DNA of 64,000 nt from Armatimonadota bacterium (GTDB taxonomy: Bacteria; Armatimonadota; UBA5829; DTJY01), in NCBI GenBank assembly GCA_029907255.1, contig JARYMF010000010.1, positions 1 to 64,000 of the forward strand, written 5' to 3'. The notes under the pieces were generated by a model. The model saw only the letters and a program-made list of their open reading frames with translations, searched no databases and was not told the DNA's origin. How positions within the stretch are numbered: position 1 is the first letter of the stretch; each line of letters begins with the position of its first letter. Shown piece by piece: positions 35,343 through 43,919 of this stretch. A program made the translations under genes and the position numbers.

Positions 35343-36548
35343 TCAGGCTTGAAATGCCCGACGGACAGCCAGAATTACGGTATTAACATCCTCTTCAGTC
35401 AATTTGGCTGAAAGCGGAAGCGAAATCGTCCGGCGTGAAACTTCCAAAGCATTTGGAAAATCCTCTGGCTGATAACCAAATGTCTCGGCATAATATGGGT
35501 GCAAATGCAATGATACAAAGTGAATTCCCGTACCAATGTTCATTTTGTGCAATCGTTGTTGAAATTCGTCTCTTGAGATATCAATCTCATCGATGCGCAG
35601 TAGTGGCGTGTAAAGATGTCTAGCATGAACAGTATCTTTTTCTTCAGGTGGTGGAAGATCCATCGGCAAACTTGAGAATTCTCGGTCGTAAGTCTCCCAT
35701 ATTTCTTTACGTCGGCGATGGTATTTTGCTATTTTTCTTAATTGATGGAATCCTATTGCGGCTTGGATGTCCATCATATTGTATTTGTAACCCGGGGCAA
35801 CTACTTGGTAATGCTTGAATCCGTCGTCAGAATAGCGCTTCCATGCGTCCTTGCTCAGCCCATGCAAGCTGTAGATGCGAATGGCATCTGCCCATTCGTC
35901 GTTATTGGTAGTTACCATCCCGCCTTCGCCGGTGATAATGTTCTTCGTCACGTAGAAGCTGAAACAGGTTAGGTCCCCTATATTGCCAATTTTCTGTCCA
36001 TGATACCACGCTTCAATTGCATGCGCCGCATCCTCAATAACGATAAGGCCATGCTTTTTTGCTATCTTCATAATCTTATCCATATCGCACGGCCGACCTG
36101 CAAAGTGCACGGGAATAATAGCTTTTGTGCGTTCAGTGATTGCACTCTCAATCAAAGCAGGATTTATGTTCATCGAAGGCAGTTCGATATCCACAAAGAC
36201 AGGCTTTGCGCCCACATGAATTATTGAATTAGCGGTCGCGGCAAAGGTCATTGGTGTAGTGATGACTTCGTCACCAGGACCAACGCCACTAACTAGAAGA
36301 GAAAGATGAAGCCCTGCGGTGCACGAGTTTAATGCAATGGCGTGTTTACAACCGATGTAGTCACGAAAGTCAGATTGAAACTTTGCAACCTTTGGTCCAG
36401 TTCCTAGCCAGCCACTTTTTAGACTCGCTACAACTTCTTCAATCTCGTCCTCTTCTATCCTCGGGCTACCAAAAATAAGGTAGTCAGGCCGCACTGGCTG
36501 CTCGGTTAATTTTTCTTTTTCCTCAAATCCGGCAATTTTGTTTTTCAT
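35343..36548 (-). CDS. DegT/DnrJ/EryC1/StrS-family PLP aminotransferase
   Basis: 401 residues. Lys202 in FSFYVTKNIITGEGGM is the PLP-binding residue. NSCTAGLHLSLL, VITTPMTFAATANSI and IEDAAHAIEAWY are conserved. These enzymes add an amino group to a nucleotide keto sugar. With rfbB in the same locus it could make a dTDP-3- or 4-amino-deoxyhexose. It lies 12 bases after the dehydrogenase gene. Confidence 0.93.
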   Translation of the reverse strand: MKNKIAGFEEKEKLTEQPVRPDYLIFGSPRIEEDEIEEVVASLKSGWLGTGPKVAKFQSDFRDYIGCKHAIALNSCTAGLHLSLLVSGVGPGDEVITTPMTFAATANSIIHVGAKPVFVDIELPSMNINPALIESAITERTKAIIPVHFAGRPCDMDKIMKIAKKHGLIVIEDAAHAIEAWYHGQKIGNIGDLTCFSFYVTKNIITGEGGMVTTNNDEWADAIRIYSLHGLSKDAWKRYSDDGFKHYQVVAPGYKYNMMDIQAAIGFHQLRKIAKYHRRRKEIWETYDREFSSLPMDLPPPEEKDTVHARHLYTPLLRIDEIDISRDEFQQRLHKMNIGTGIHFVSLHLHPYYAETFGYQPEDFPNALEVSRRTISLPLSAKLTEEDVNTVILAVRRAFQA

Positions 36549-36559
36549 GATTTAGTAAT

Positions 36560-37783
36560 TTAGCTAACCCTAATAGTTCGGCCTTTTGCCCAAATACCTC
36601 TTGTATCAATCAACCTTCCATTGCCGAACTTTTCACGCAAGCGGTCTATATCCAAGCTTTTGAACTCATCATGATCTACTAATAGGAGCAAACAATCAGC
36701 GCTATCTAATGCCTCGTTGAGAGGCACAAGTACCAAGCCATTGAGATTTTCCACATATGGGTCAACCACAAACAGCTCATATCCCTTTTCCTTAAGGCTG
36801 TAAATAATACGGAGCGCAGGGCTTTCACGAATATCACCTACATTGGCTTTATATGCCGCTCCTAAACAAGCAATCTTTGCGCCAGGTGGAACCACTGACT
36901 CAACCCACGATATTATTCGCTCCGGCATTGAGTCATTAAGTTGCCTTGCTGCTTTTATAAGAGCGGTAGCTTCGGGCACGCTTTCCACAAGAAACCACGG
37001 GTCAACTGCTATACAATGACCGCCAACGCCAGGACCGGGGTTCAGTATGTTTACACGCGGATGTTTGTTTGCAAGATCAATCACTTCCCAAACATTCGCT
37101 CCTAATTGCTGGGAAATCAATGAAATTTCATTAGCAAAAGCTACATTCACATCTCTAAATGCGTTCTCGACAAGCTTTACGATTTCGGCAGTGATTAAGT
37201 TGGTAATATACATATCTGCACGAACAAACCTGCGATAAAATCTTGCTGCACGAACTGCCGATTCGGTATTTAAACCACCAATCACACGGTCGTTGTTCAT
37301 TAGCTCAATTATTATCTTCCCTGGAAGTACCCGTTCTGGACAATAAGCTACATAAAAATCCTTCCCGGCGCTCAAACCCGATTCTTCTAAAATTGGAATA
37401 ACAACATTACTTGTAGTGCCAGGTGGTACAGTCGACTCGACGATAACTAACGCACCACTTTGAAGGTTTCCGGATATCATTCGGGCAGCATTAGTAACGC
37501 AGTTTAAGTCGGCGGTCTTATCTTCTTTTATTGGCGTGGGAACTGCAATCAAGAAAACATCAGCCGGACATGGAGAACTGCTGACCGTCAACGAACCATC
37601 AGCAATTACGCGAGCAACTGATGCCTGAAGCTCTGGCTCGGCAATATGTGCGCGCCCGGCGGAAAGGCAATTGATTACATTGGGATCTATGTCCACTCCT
37701 CTGACTTTGTAGCCACTTGAAGCTGCTAACGTGGCCGTAGGAAGCCCTATATACCCAAGTCCCAGCACACAAATCTGCTCCAT
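36560..37783 (-). CDS. wecC: UDP-N-acetyl-D-mannosamine dehydrogenase-type nucleotide sugar dehydrogenase
   Basis: 407 residues. It starts ICVLGLGYIGLPTATLAA (NAD site) and has STVPPGTTSNVV, YCPERVLPGKIIIELMNNDR, typical of the WecC branch, and catalytic Cys257 in PGVGGHCIAVDPWF. It oxidises C6 of a UDP-HexNAc to the uronic acid. WecB is not in the window. The gene starts immediately after the wzz stop (TGAATG), with GGAGG five bases before the ATG. Confidence 0.88.
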   Translation of the reverse strand: MEQICVLGLGYIGLPTATLAASSGYKVRGVDIDPNVINCLSAGRAHIAEPELQASVARVIADGSLTVSSSPCPADVFLIAVPTPIKEDKTADLNCVTNAARMISGNLQSGALVIVESTVPPGTTSNVVIPILEESGLSAGKDFYVAYCPERVLPGKIIIELMNNDRVIGGLNTESAVRAARFYRRFVRADMYITNLITAEIVKLVENAFRDVNVAFANEISLISQQLGANVWEVIDLANKHPRVNILNPGPGVGGHCIAVDPWFLVESVPEATALIKAARQLNDSMPERIISWVESVVPPGAKIACLGAAYKANVGDIRESPALRIIYSLKEKGYELFVVDPYVENLNGLVLVPLNEALDSADCLLLLVDHDEFKSLDIDRLREKFGNGRLIDTRGIWAKGRTIRVS

Positions 37784-39223
37784 TCAAACCTCCTTCTCAC
37801 GAGGTTGCTTTTGTGGAATCCCTTTAGCTTTTCTAAATTCGCCTGACGTACCTGCAAAGCCTTCTTGAACGACAGCTATGAACACGCCACCAAAAAGTCC
37901 CAACACCAGGCTCGCGAGAAAGAACAGTTTCACCGAGGGTTTCGCAGGCCCAGTCGGAACAACCGGCTTGTCAACGACAATAAACGACTCTGCATCCCGC
38001 TCCTCATTTACACGAGCTTTGGCATACTCCGCCAAGAGCGTCATGTAAACCGTTTCTGCAGCCTTAAGATCTCGTAGTAACCTTCCATATTCCACTTCTA
38101 ACGGAGGCAGATTAGATAATTGACGTTCAACCCTTGCCAGTGCAGAATTCAGCGCGGATTTTCTAGATTCTAAACCTTCGCCGTTAATTTCCAACAAAAC
38201 TAATTGCTTGACTAGTTCCTGATGTGCAGGGCTTGTGCTTCCAGCCTTCCCAGCTATGATGTGCGAAACTTCTTCTTGTATCCTATCGTAAGTCTTTTTG
38301 ATTTCCTGGTCCAAAGCAACTACATCCGGGTGGTTTTCGGTGAAATCCTCCAGCAACGTTGCGCGCCTAACCTCCAACTTTGCAAGGTTAGCTTTAAGTT
38401 CTGAAATGACGGGATTATCCATGACAGCCTCGGGTGAAAGCTCAGAAGGTGCGCCGGCTGTCCATGTGGCGCGTGCGCGGGCGATTTGCCCTTGTGCCTC
38501 CTGAAGAGCAATCTCAGCCTGTATCTGCTGGGATGCTAGTTCGAGCGCTTGGTTGGCGTACAACGAAGCTTTGTCTGGTGGCATTAGCGTTGGATTTGCT
38601 TTTTGGAACTTCTCAAGCCGCTCTTCAGCTTTAGCTAGCTCGTTCTTCGAGCGCTGTAGCTGACTCTCAAAGAACATTCGATCGGTTCGCCCCAGTAACC
38701 GCGAGTTCATTTGGTCAAACAGCTGAAGCTCGCTAAGATAACAATTTGCGATATCAGCTGCAAGGCGCGCAGCAGCCTCACCGACTTCACTTTTGCTTAT
38801 ATGACCTTTAAGCCAGGAAGTAGGCACTTCACATGTGATATTCAATCCGCCTTCTTTTGGCGTTTCGATGTAAAGATTTTCCTGTAAATCTTTATAGGTT
38901 AATCCGTACTGGTTCAAATTAAGACGTTTGCAAATATTCTCGTTCACAGTGCGGCTACGAAGAACGGTAATGCAAACGTTTCGCCCAGCAAGCGAAGGAG
39001 ACTCACCAAGTAACGGTATACCGCCAACAAGAGAAGCAAGTTGGGAACTTAATGCATTAGTGCGACGTTCGGGGAAAAGGAGCGTTGCCTTGCCCTGATA
39101 TGTGCGGGGCATGATGGCGAACACTATGCCTGAAATAATCATCACAGCAACAAGTATCCCAAGCACGGTCCGCTTGCGCCGCTTTAACACATATAAGTAG
39201 TCAGCAAGGTTTATCTCATCCAT
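37784..39223 (-). CDS. Polysaccharide chain-length determinant (Wzz/PCP family)
   Basis: 479 residues. Two membrane helices flank a periplasmic region: about 20-40 (TVLGILVAVMIISGIVFAI) and about 430-452. The N-terminus DEINLADYLYVLKRRK is the Wzz motif. A long coiled coil (about 175-395) lies between. The cytoplasmic tail (about 453-479) has no kinase domain, so this is a PCP-1/2a-like protein without BY-kinase. It works with Wzx, Wzy and Wza to set chain length and export. Confidence 0.9.
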   Translation of the reverse strand: MDEINLADYLYVLKRRKRTVLGILVAVMIISGIVFAIMPRTYQGKATLLFPERRTNALSSQLASLVGGIPLLGESPSLAGRNVCITVLRSRTVNENICKRLNLNQYGLTYKDLQENLYIETPKEGGLNITCEVPTSWLKGHISKSEVGEAAARLAADIANCYLSELQLFDQMNSRLLGRTDRMFFESQLQRSKNELAKAEERLEKFQKANPTLMPPDKASLYANQALELASQQIQAEIALQEAQGQIARARATWTAGAPSELSPEAVMDNPVISELKANLAKLEVRRATLLEDFTENHPDVVALDQEIKKTYDRIQEEVSHIIAGKAGSTSPAHQELVKQLVLLEINGEGLESRKSALNSALARVERQLSNLPPLEVEYGRLLRDLKAAETVYMTLLAEYAKARVNEERDAESFIVVDKPVVPTGPAKPSVKLFFLASLVLGLFGGVFIAVVQEGFAGTSGEFRKAKGIPQKQPREKEV

Positions 39224-39237
39224 TGGCTTTCCAACGC

Positions 39238-40860
39238 CTAGAGCCGGCGGAATAATGTAATTAGGCTTAAGCTAGAAAATACCATTTGCATCGCATCACG
39301 CCAGCCCCCTATAAACTTAGAGGGCACGTAAATAATATCGCCAGGTTCAAGCACAGGATTACTTTTAATTGTTCCTCTCATAATTGCTTGCTTGGCGTTG
39401 ACCTTCAAGATTATAGGTTTTTCAAAGCCGCCGCGGACAATGCTAACTTCTGTTAGCTTGGCTATGTCTGTAGTACCACCAGCATCCCCCAGATAGTCAA
39501 CCAGTCTTCGGTTGGGACTATATATATATGACCCCGGTTTCTTGACCTCACCAAACACGTGAATTTTGTCAGCAAGTGCAGGAAGTACTAGCGAATCTCC
39601 ATTTTGCAGTACAACATCCGCCGTGTCGTCGTTTTGCAAAAGAAGGCGTTCGAGATCAACAGGAATATTCTTCAAGACGCCGTTCTCGAAGCGCTCGATT
39701 CGTGCTCGTTTGAGATCAGCTTGCGGAGTGACCCCTCCGGTTGCCGTAATAACATTTTTAACAGTCTGGCCTTGCTTGAGGAAGTAAATTCCACTTTTGT
39801 TTTCGATATCAGTCGTCGTTGAACCAGGAGCGCGCTGGTATACCCCATCGCCTTTGAATTCTCCAATCAACCGTACAATAGGCTGGAATGCAGAAATCGA
39901 GGGGACCACCAAAACATCTCCTGGCTTAAGTGCAATATCATTCGTCTTTGAAAGCAGATTCACATTTATCGCAAACTTCCGTCCGTCTTCGCCAATTCGT
40001 TCGATGAAAGCCTTGTCTCGAGCGGCAGCAGGGGTAGTTCCAAGCGCCAAGCTAATTAGGTCGGAAACGGTGAATTCATCTGTTTTCCCGTCAAGCGAAA
40101 CCATCTCATATCTGCCCGGACGCGTGACTTCGCCTGTTACCTCGAGATAGTCGGTCACTGCAGGAACATGCAAGGTGTCGCCGGGTTCAAGACATATGTC
40201 ATTTTGCGGATTACCTGTTACAATTATTTTGTAAAGGTCAACAATCTTTTTCGAGCCATTTCGGATGACTTCGATTCGCCGAGTCGAACCTGTTGGCTTA
40301 ATTTGCGCCTGAAGAGCAGCAAGGCTAGCGGTACATACTGCCGGCAGTATTCGTGGGCCAGCGTTTTCAACCTCACCGCTTATCCATACATTGATTGTGC
40401 GGACATTCGAAACTGCGACTGAAACTTCAAAATGTTTGATATAAGTACTCAATCGCTGGCGTATAGCGTCTTCAAGTTCAGAAACCGTTTTGCCAGCCGC
40501 TTGTATTTTGCCAGCCAAAGGAAGATAGATATCTCCTCCAGGTGTAACCGTCACCTCATCAGGAGATTCGCCTGCCTTAGCATCCGGACGCGCTTTGTAG
40601 CCGAGTGTCGCCTTGCCCTGAACATTAATACTAAGCGTGTCCCCCGGCCCTATGCGGTATTCCGCCCCAGAGAAAGCAGCAGGTATCCATTCATTAAGGT
40701 TTCCCAGTTCGCATTTGACTCGGTCGCCTGGGGGAGATTCTGGAATACTCTGTTGGGGAGGGTTTATCAGTAACAAATCCTCAGTCGCGGCGAATGATGA
40801 AACGCCGAGGAGTAACAAGAGGCAAATTTTAGAAAGCAATCCTATGATTTGTCCGCGCAT
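39238..40860 (-). CDS. wza: Polysaccharide export protein with several SLBB domains (Wza-type)
   Basis: 540 residues. A signal peptide (about 1-25, no lipobox Cys, unlike E. coli Wza) precedes the Poly_export domain (YRIGPGDTLSINVQGKA to PLAGKIQAAGKTVSELEDAI). At least four SLBB-like repeats follow, each with a GE[VF]xxxGxY core: VWISGEVENAG, VTGEVTRPGRY, LIGEFKGDGVY and VFGEVKKPGSY. It ends ITLFRRL. This is longer than Wza (about 380 residues). It is the outer-membrane or periplasmic exit channel. No ribosome-binding site is clear. It heads the locus downstream of a strong promoter. Confidence 0.88.
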   Translation of the reverse strand: MRGQIIGLLSKICLLLLLGVSSFAATEDLLLINPPQQSIPESPPGDRVKCELGNLNEWIPAAFSGAEYRIGPGDTLSINVQGKATLGYKARPDAKAGESPDEVTVTPGGDIYLPLAGKIQAAGKTVSELEDAIRQRLSTYIKHFEVSVAVSNVRTINVWISGEVENAGPRILPAVCTASLAALQAQIKPTGSTRRIEVIRNGSKKIVDLYKIIVTGNPQNDICLEPGDTLHVPAVTDYLEVTGEVTRPGRYEMVSLDGKTDEFTVSDLISLALGTTPAAARDKAFIERIGEDGRKFAINVNLLSKTNDIALKPGDVLVVPSISAFQPIVRLIGEFKGDGVYQRAPGSTTTDIENKSGIYFLKQGQTVKNVITATGGVTPQADLKRARIERFENGVLKNIPVDLERLLLQNDDTADVVLQNGDSLVLPALADKIHVFGEVKKPGSYIYSPNRRLVDYLGDAGGTTDIAKLTEVSIVRGGFEKPIILKVNAKQAIMRGTIKSNPVLEPGDIIYVPSKFIGGWRDAMQMVFSSLSLITLFRRL

Positions 40861-40938
40861 GATAAACCGGGAATTCAGCGTTTTGGCAACTGTCGCATCC
40901 TTTTGACAAGCCTCTTAAGCCACCCAGGTAACGCAAAA

Positions 40939-40968
40939 AGTATAACACGACGCTTCTTAGGGTGTCAA
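40939..40968 (-). promoter_or_regulatory. Near-consensus sigma-70 promoter of the polysaccharide locus
   Basis: Minus strand: perfect TTGACA at 40968-40963, an 18-base spacer and TATACT at 40944-40939. The start near 40932 gives a leader of about 70 bases before wza. Genes from wza to the DegT gene are nearly contiguous after it. Confidence 0.7.
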
Positions 40969-40983
40969 CTAGACTACTGCCTA

Positions 40984-42717
40984 CTACTGTCTTTTTATTG
41001 TAAACGGAGTTAGTCCCTCAACGCTTGCGGTAACTTCGCCTGAGGTGCCTTCTTCCCAAGTAATTGCAAAAGAAGCTTTGCCATCGGCATTTGTGTTTTT
41101 CCACGGCTGGTCAGAGGCGCCGCCGGTAACTTTGACTGAAACCATGCAATCCTGCACCGGTTTCCCAGCAGCATCAACGACCAAAACGTTAAGGATACTC
41201 TTATTAGCATCACCCGAAGGGTCTGGAATCAATTCTGCAGTGAGCTTACCCGTCGCCTTTGAAATTACCTCAATAGGTAGAGACGCAATTTTGCCATCTA
41301 ACTTTACAACAATCTCAGTCTCGCCAACCCTTCCGGCGTGGAGCACTCCTCCCTGGTCCACGAAGTTTGTAACGCCGTTCATGCTCCAGATTGCCTTTTC
41401 TGCTAACTTTGGATCAATAGGCTGGCCAGATGAATCTACAAGGCTTAGGCGGACAGTTGACCCAGCTACTATGGGAGCAGATGGGGCTGATATAGTAAAT
41501 TCGGGAACGTCGAAATCCTCAGCCTCTTCGGCAAAGACAGCGAGCGCATTGGGAAGTGGACGAAGCCAGCCATCCGAGGGGCTATTGAGCGTGCCAAACC
41601 ACGTGGAAAGGGTTGTTGAACCTCCGCCATCGAGATTCATTGCATCAACACATCCTATGGAAAGCATTAGTTCCGCTAGGTCCTTCAGAGGCATGCCGGT
41701 GCTTACCTCTTGCCTGCCATCAACTGTAACTAGCACAAGTTTCCCATCTGCTGTTACGCCGAGTGCCGAGCGAGGATGGGTAACGGTAACAAATTTGGAA
41801 TCCAGCGTTAGGTTTTCCTTTTCAACTTCTAAGCTTATCTTGCCATTACGAACAAGCCTGGGGGTACCACCAGTTGCCTCTATGACCTTTTCCCAACCGG
41901 TTGTCGTTTCACCTTTGACATTGAACTGCAAAGTCAACTCTACGCCTTCTTTTAAATTCTCTTTAATAAAGTCCGAACCTGTGCCTCTACCAGAGAGCAC
42001 AATGCCGTTTTCGGGTATGGGCGTATCACCCGCGTCGGGATTTACGCAGGTAACAGTGCCCTTTAGGGGAACACCAAGCCTGATGGGAAGGTCGGGCGAA
42101 ATTACAACTGCCTCTGAGCCATTTGACTCTGTGCATGTGCTCTTGAAAAACTTCGGCGTATAGACAACCATCTCGTGATCGCCCCGGGGCCGATTTATGC
42201 CCCTTATCGGAAACCACCTGCCATCGGGGAGAATGATTCGAGCATCGAATTCGAGGCGGTCGAATAAGTACTGACCATCGGATGTAATGCCAAACATCGT
42301 CCGATTTGGATATGGTTCGCTGACGAGCTCTCCTCCGCTAATGTGAAGACCTAGTGGATCGCCGGTCCAATTGCAAAAATCTGTATTTAGAACAGCAATT
42401 GCACGAAGGCGCTTAGCCATGGAGCCAATTGTCTCACGGCCTTTTGTCTTGTCGAGACCCCAAACACAATCACCGCCAAGTACCATTTTAATTTTAATTC
42501 CAGGGGCTTTAGGGTCAACTTTTACAATATTTATGATTCGGGGAATTGTATTATCATTTGGCCCAGAACATTCTTTTACAATCTGAGTTAGCACAACACC
42601 TGGCGCTAACTCTTTTGTCCATTCTCCTGCATACAAGTTGCATGCAGTAAGCACCAAGAGGGCAAGCGCCAATAAAGAATGTGGAAGCCTAAACAAAACA
42701 CGTCTTCTTGAAAACAT
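40984..42717 (-). CDS. Secreted phosphodiester glycosidase-family protein (NAGPA domain) with Ig-like domains
   Basis: 577 residues. A signal peptide (about 10-30) ends near CNLYA. The NAGPA domain (about 60-390) has HPRSALGVTADGKLVLVTVD and the invariant AMNLDGGGSTTL. Two C-terminal bacterial Ig-like domains follow (about 410-575). The family cleaves GlcNAc-1-phosphodiester or related bonds in exopolysaccharide and teichoic-type polymers. AAGGAG lies seven bases before the ATG. Direct repeats lie just upstream at 42735-42756. Its position just upstream of the export operon suggests trimming or release of the polymer. Confidence 0.9.
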   Translation of the reverse strand: MFSRRRVLFRLPHSLLALALLVLTACNLYAGEWTKELAPGVVLTQIVKECSGPNDNTIPRIINIVKVDPKAPGIKIKMVLGGDCVWGLDKTKGRETIGSMAKRLRAIAVLNTDFCNWTGDPLGLHISGGELVSEPYPNRTMFGITSDGQYLFDRLEFDARIILPDGRWFPIRGINRPRGDHEMVVYTPKFFKSTCTESNGSEAVVISPDLPIRLGVPLKGTVTCVNPDAGDTPIPENGIVLSGRGTGSDFIKENLKEGVELTLQFNVKGETTTGWEKVIEATGGTPRLVRNGKISLEVEKENLTLDSKFVTVTHPRSALGVTADGKLVLVTVDGRQEVSTGMPLKDLAELMLSIGCVDAMNLDGGGSTTLSTWFGTLNSPSDGWLRPLPNALAVFAEEAEDFDVPEFTISAPSAPIVAGSTVRLSLVDSSGQPIDPKLAEKAIWSMNGVTNFVDQGGVLHAGRVGETEIVVKLDGKIASLPIEVISKATGKLTAELIPDPSGDANKSILNVLVVDAAGKPVQDCMVSVKVTGGASDQPWKNTNADGKASFAITWEEGTSGEVTASVEGLTPFTIKRQ

Positions 42718-42734
42718 AGTAGGACTCCTTAACC

Positions 42735-42756
42735 AAGAACTTAATTTAAGAACTTA
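42735..42756. repeat. Two direct copies of AAGAACTTA
   Basis: Exact copies at 42735-42743 and 42748-42756, period 13, between the glycosidase gene start and the next gene. The spacing of just over one helical turn would suit a dimeric regulator. This is short and may be chance. Confidence 0.3.
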
Positions 42757-42794
42757 GTTGTCTTCTATGAGCCACAACCTTAAAAGTTGAAAGA

Positions 42795-43916
42795 CTACTC
42801 TTGTATTATCTCAACATTCGCGCGTGGAACTGTAACGTCCTCGCCGTTCTCAAGCTTGGCTTTTAGGGTTCGAACCTTTGCCCCCGATTCAATTAGCACT
42901 GGTTCAGGCGGCAATGCTACTACCTCGCCAAGCATGCCAAAATAAGGCTCGCGAATAATACGTATCCTTGTTCCCAATTCAAGAGTTTGCTCACCCGAGG
43001 AATCTACGCTGGCAACAACAATGTTTTTAATAGGCACGATTATTTCGGGACGGATTACTCCAGCGCGTATTTGGGTTGCGCCGTTAATTGACGCCTGCCG
43101 TCCTTCGAGCGATTTAAGAAGCTCAAAAGTACGATGTGCCATTCGCATCACACCAAAGCCCTCGGTTGCTATTAGCGTTGTTGGGATTTCCTCATGTCCT
43201 GTGATGGCAACGCCTATGTCGTAACCGAGGTAATCAACAAGGTCTTTGTCTATAATTCCGCCAACCACTATTCCTGCGACCCCAATCCCGGCGGCTTTTC
43301 TTATGGCCGTGCCAGTAATATTAGCGCCCGCGACGATTACCTTTCCGGCGAGATCACCAGTGATTGCATCCTCGTCTACAATTTCACCAGGTTGAGCTAC
43401 TATTACCTTAATTTCTCCCAGACGCTCGCCGCCCACTCCGAAGATTCCCTGTATAAGTGCACCAGTGGTCTCGACTACGACGCCTTCCTCCGGCAAAACC
43501 TCAACGATATCGCCTTCTATATAAGCCTTGACCTCAACCAATGTTGGCTTGTATCGAATGCCTACATGTCCCGAGATTGGCGAGATCATTTCAACCGTGC
43601 CAGCAATTGGAGACTTACACTCGTTTCTGAACAGGCCGAAGAAAGATCGGCTCTCAGCGAGGACTGTCCCGGGTTCGACTTCGTCGCCAATGGCAACCTT
43701 AAGTACGCGCTCAATCTCCGATGGCTCAATCCCTAGGTACTCTGCCACGCGAACGGTCTGCATTACGCCGGGAAGTTCTGTCCGGGCGACAACTGTGTCA
43801 GGCAGGACGTGGTCGCCAACCTTTACGCAAACCTCTCCTTTTAGAGGCAGGCGCCTCATCTTGCGTATTGTCGTTTTCGAACTAACTTTAAGTCCTGGTG
43901 TATATGCTGTTCCCAT
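42795..43916 (-). CDS. Protein of unknown function paired with GlmL, with barrel-sandwich and KOW-like segments
   Basis: 373 residues, not assigned to a named family. Residues about 20-130 have repeated VGDxVxPxTVxA and IGDEVEPGTVLAES motifs with SPIAGTVEMI, like biotinyl-lipoyl or RnfC-N barrel-sandwich hybrids. A middle domain has GKVIVAGANITGTAIRKA and GIVVGGIIDKDLVDYLG, Gly/Ile-rich like a swivelling or Rossmann domain. The C-terminal 60 residues (IRIIREPYFGMLGEVVALP) look like a KOW/SH3 barrel. Cytoplasmic, no signal peptide. It is three bases after the GlmL gene, so the two products probably act together. Confidence 0.7.
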   Translation of the reverse strand: MGTAYTPGLKVSSKTTIRKMRRLPLKGEVCVKVGDHVLPDTVVARTELPGVMQTVRVAEYLGIEPSEIERVLKVAIGDEVEPGTVLAESRSFFGLFRNECKSPIAGTVEMISPISGHVGIRYKPTLVEVKAYIEGDIVEVLPEEGVVVETTGALIQGIFGVGGERLGEIKVIVAQPGEIVDEDAITGDLAGKVIVAGANITGTAIRKAAGIGVAGIVVGGIIDKDLVDYLGYDIGVAITGHEEIPTTLIATEGFGVMRMAHRTFELLKSLEGRQASINGATQIRAGVIRPEIIVPIKNIVVASVDSSGEQTLELGTRIRIIREPYFGMLGEVVALPPEPVLIESGAKVRTLKAKLENGEDVTVPRANVEIIQE

Positions 43917-43919
43917 GCT

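Noticed and set aside
41045-42163. A 372-codon plus-strand frame opposite the phosphodiester glycosidase
   Set aside because: The minus frame has signal peptide, NAGPA motifs and a ribosome-binding site. The plus frame is Ser/Pro-rich antisense with no motif.
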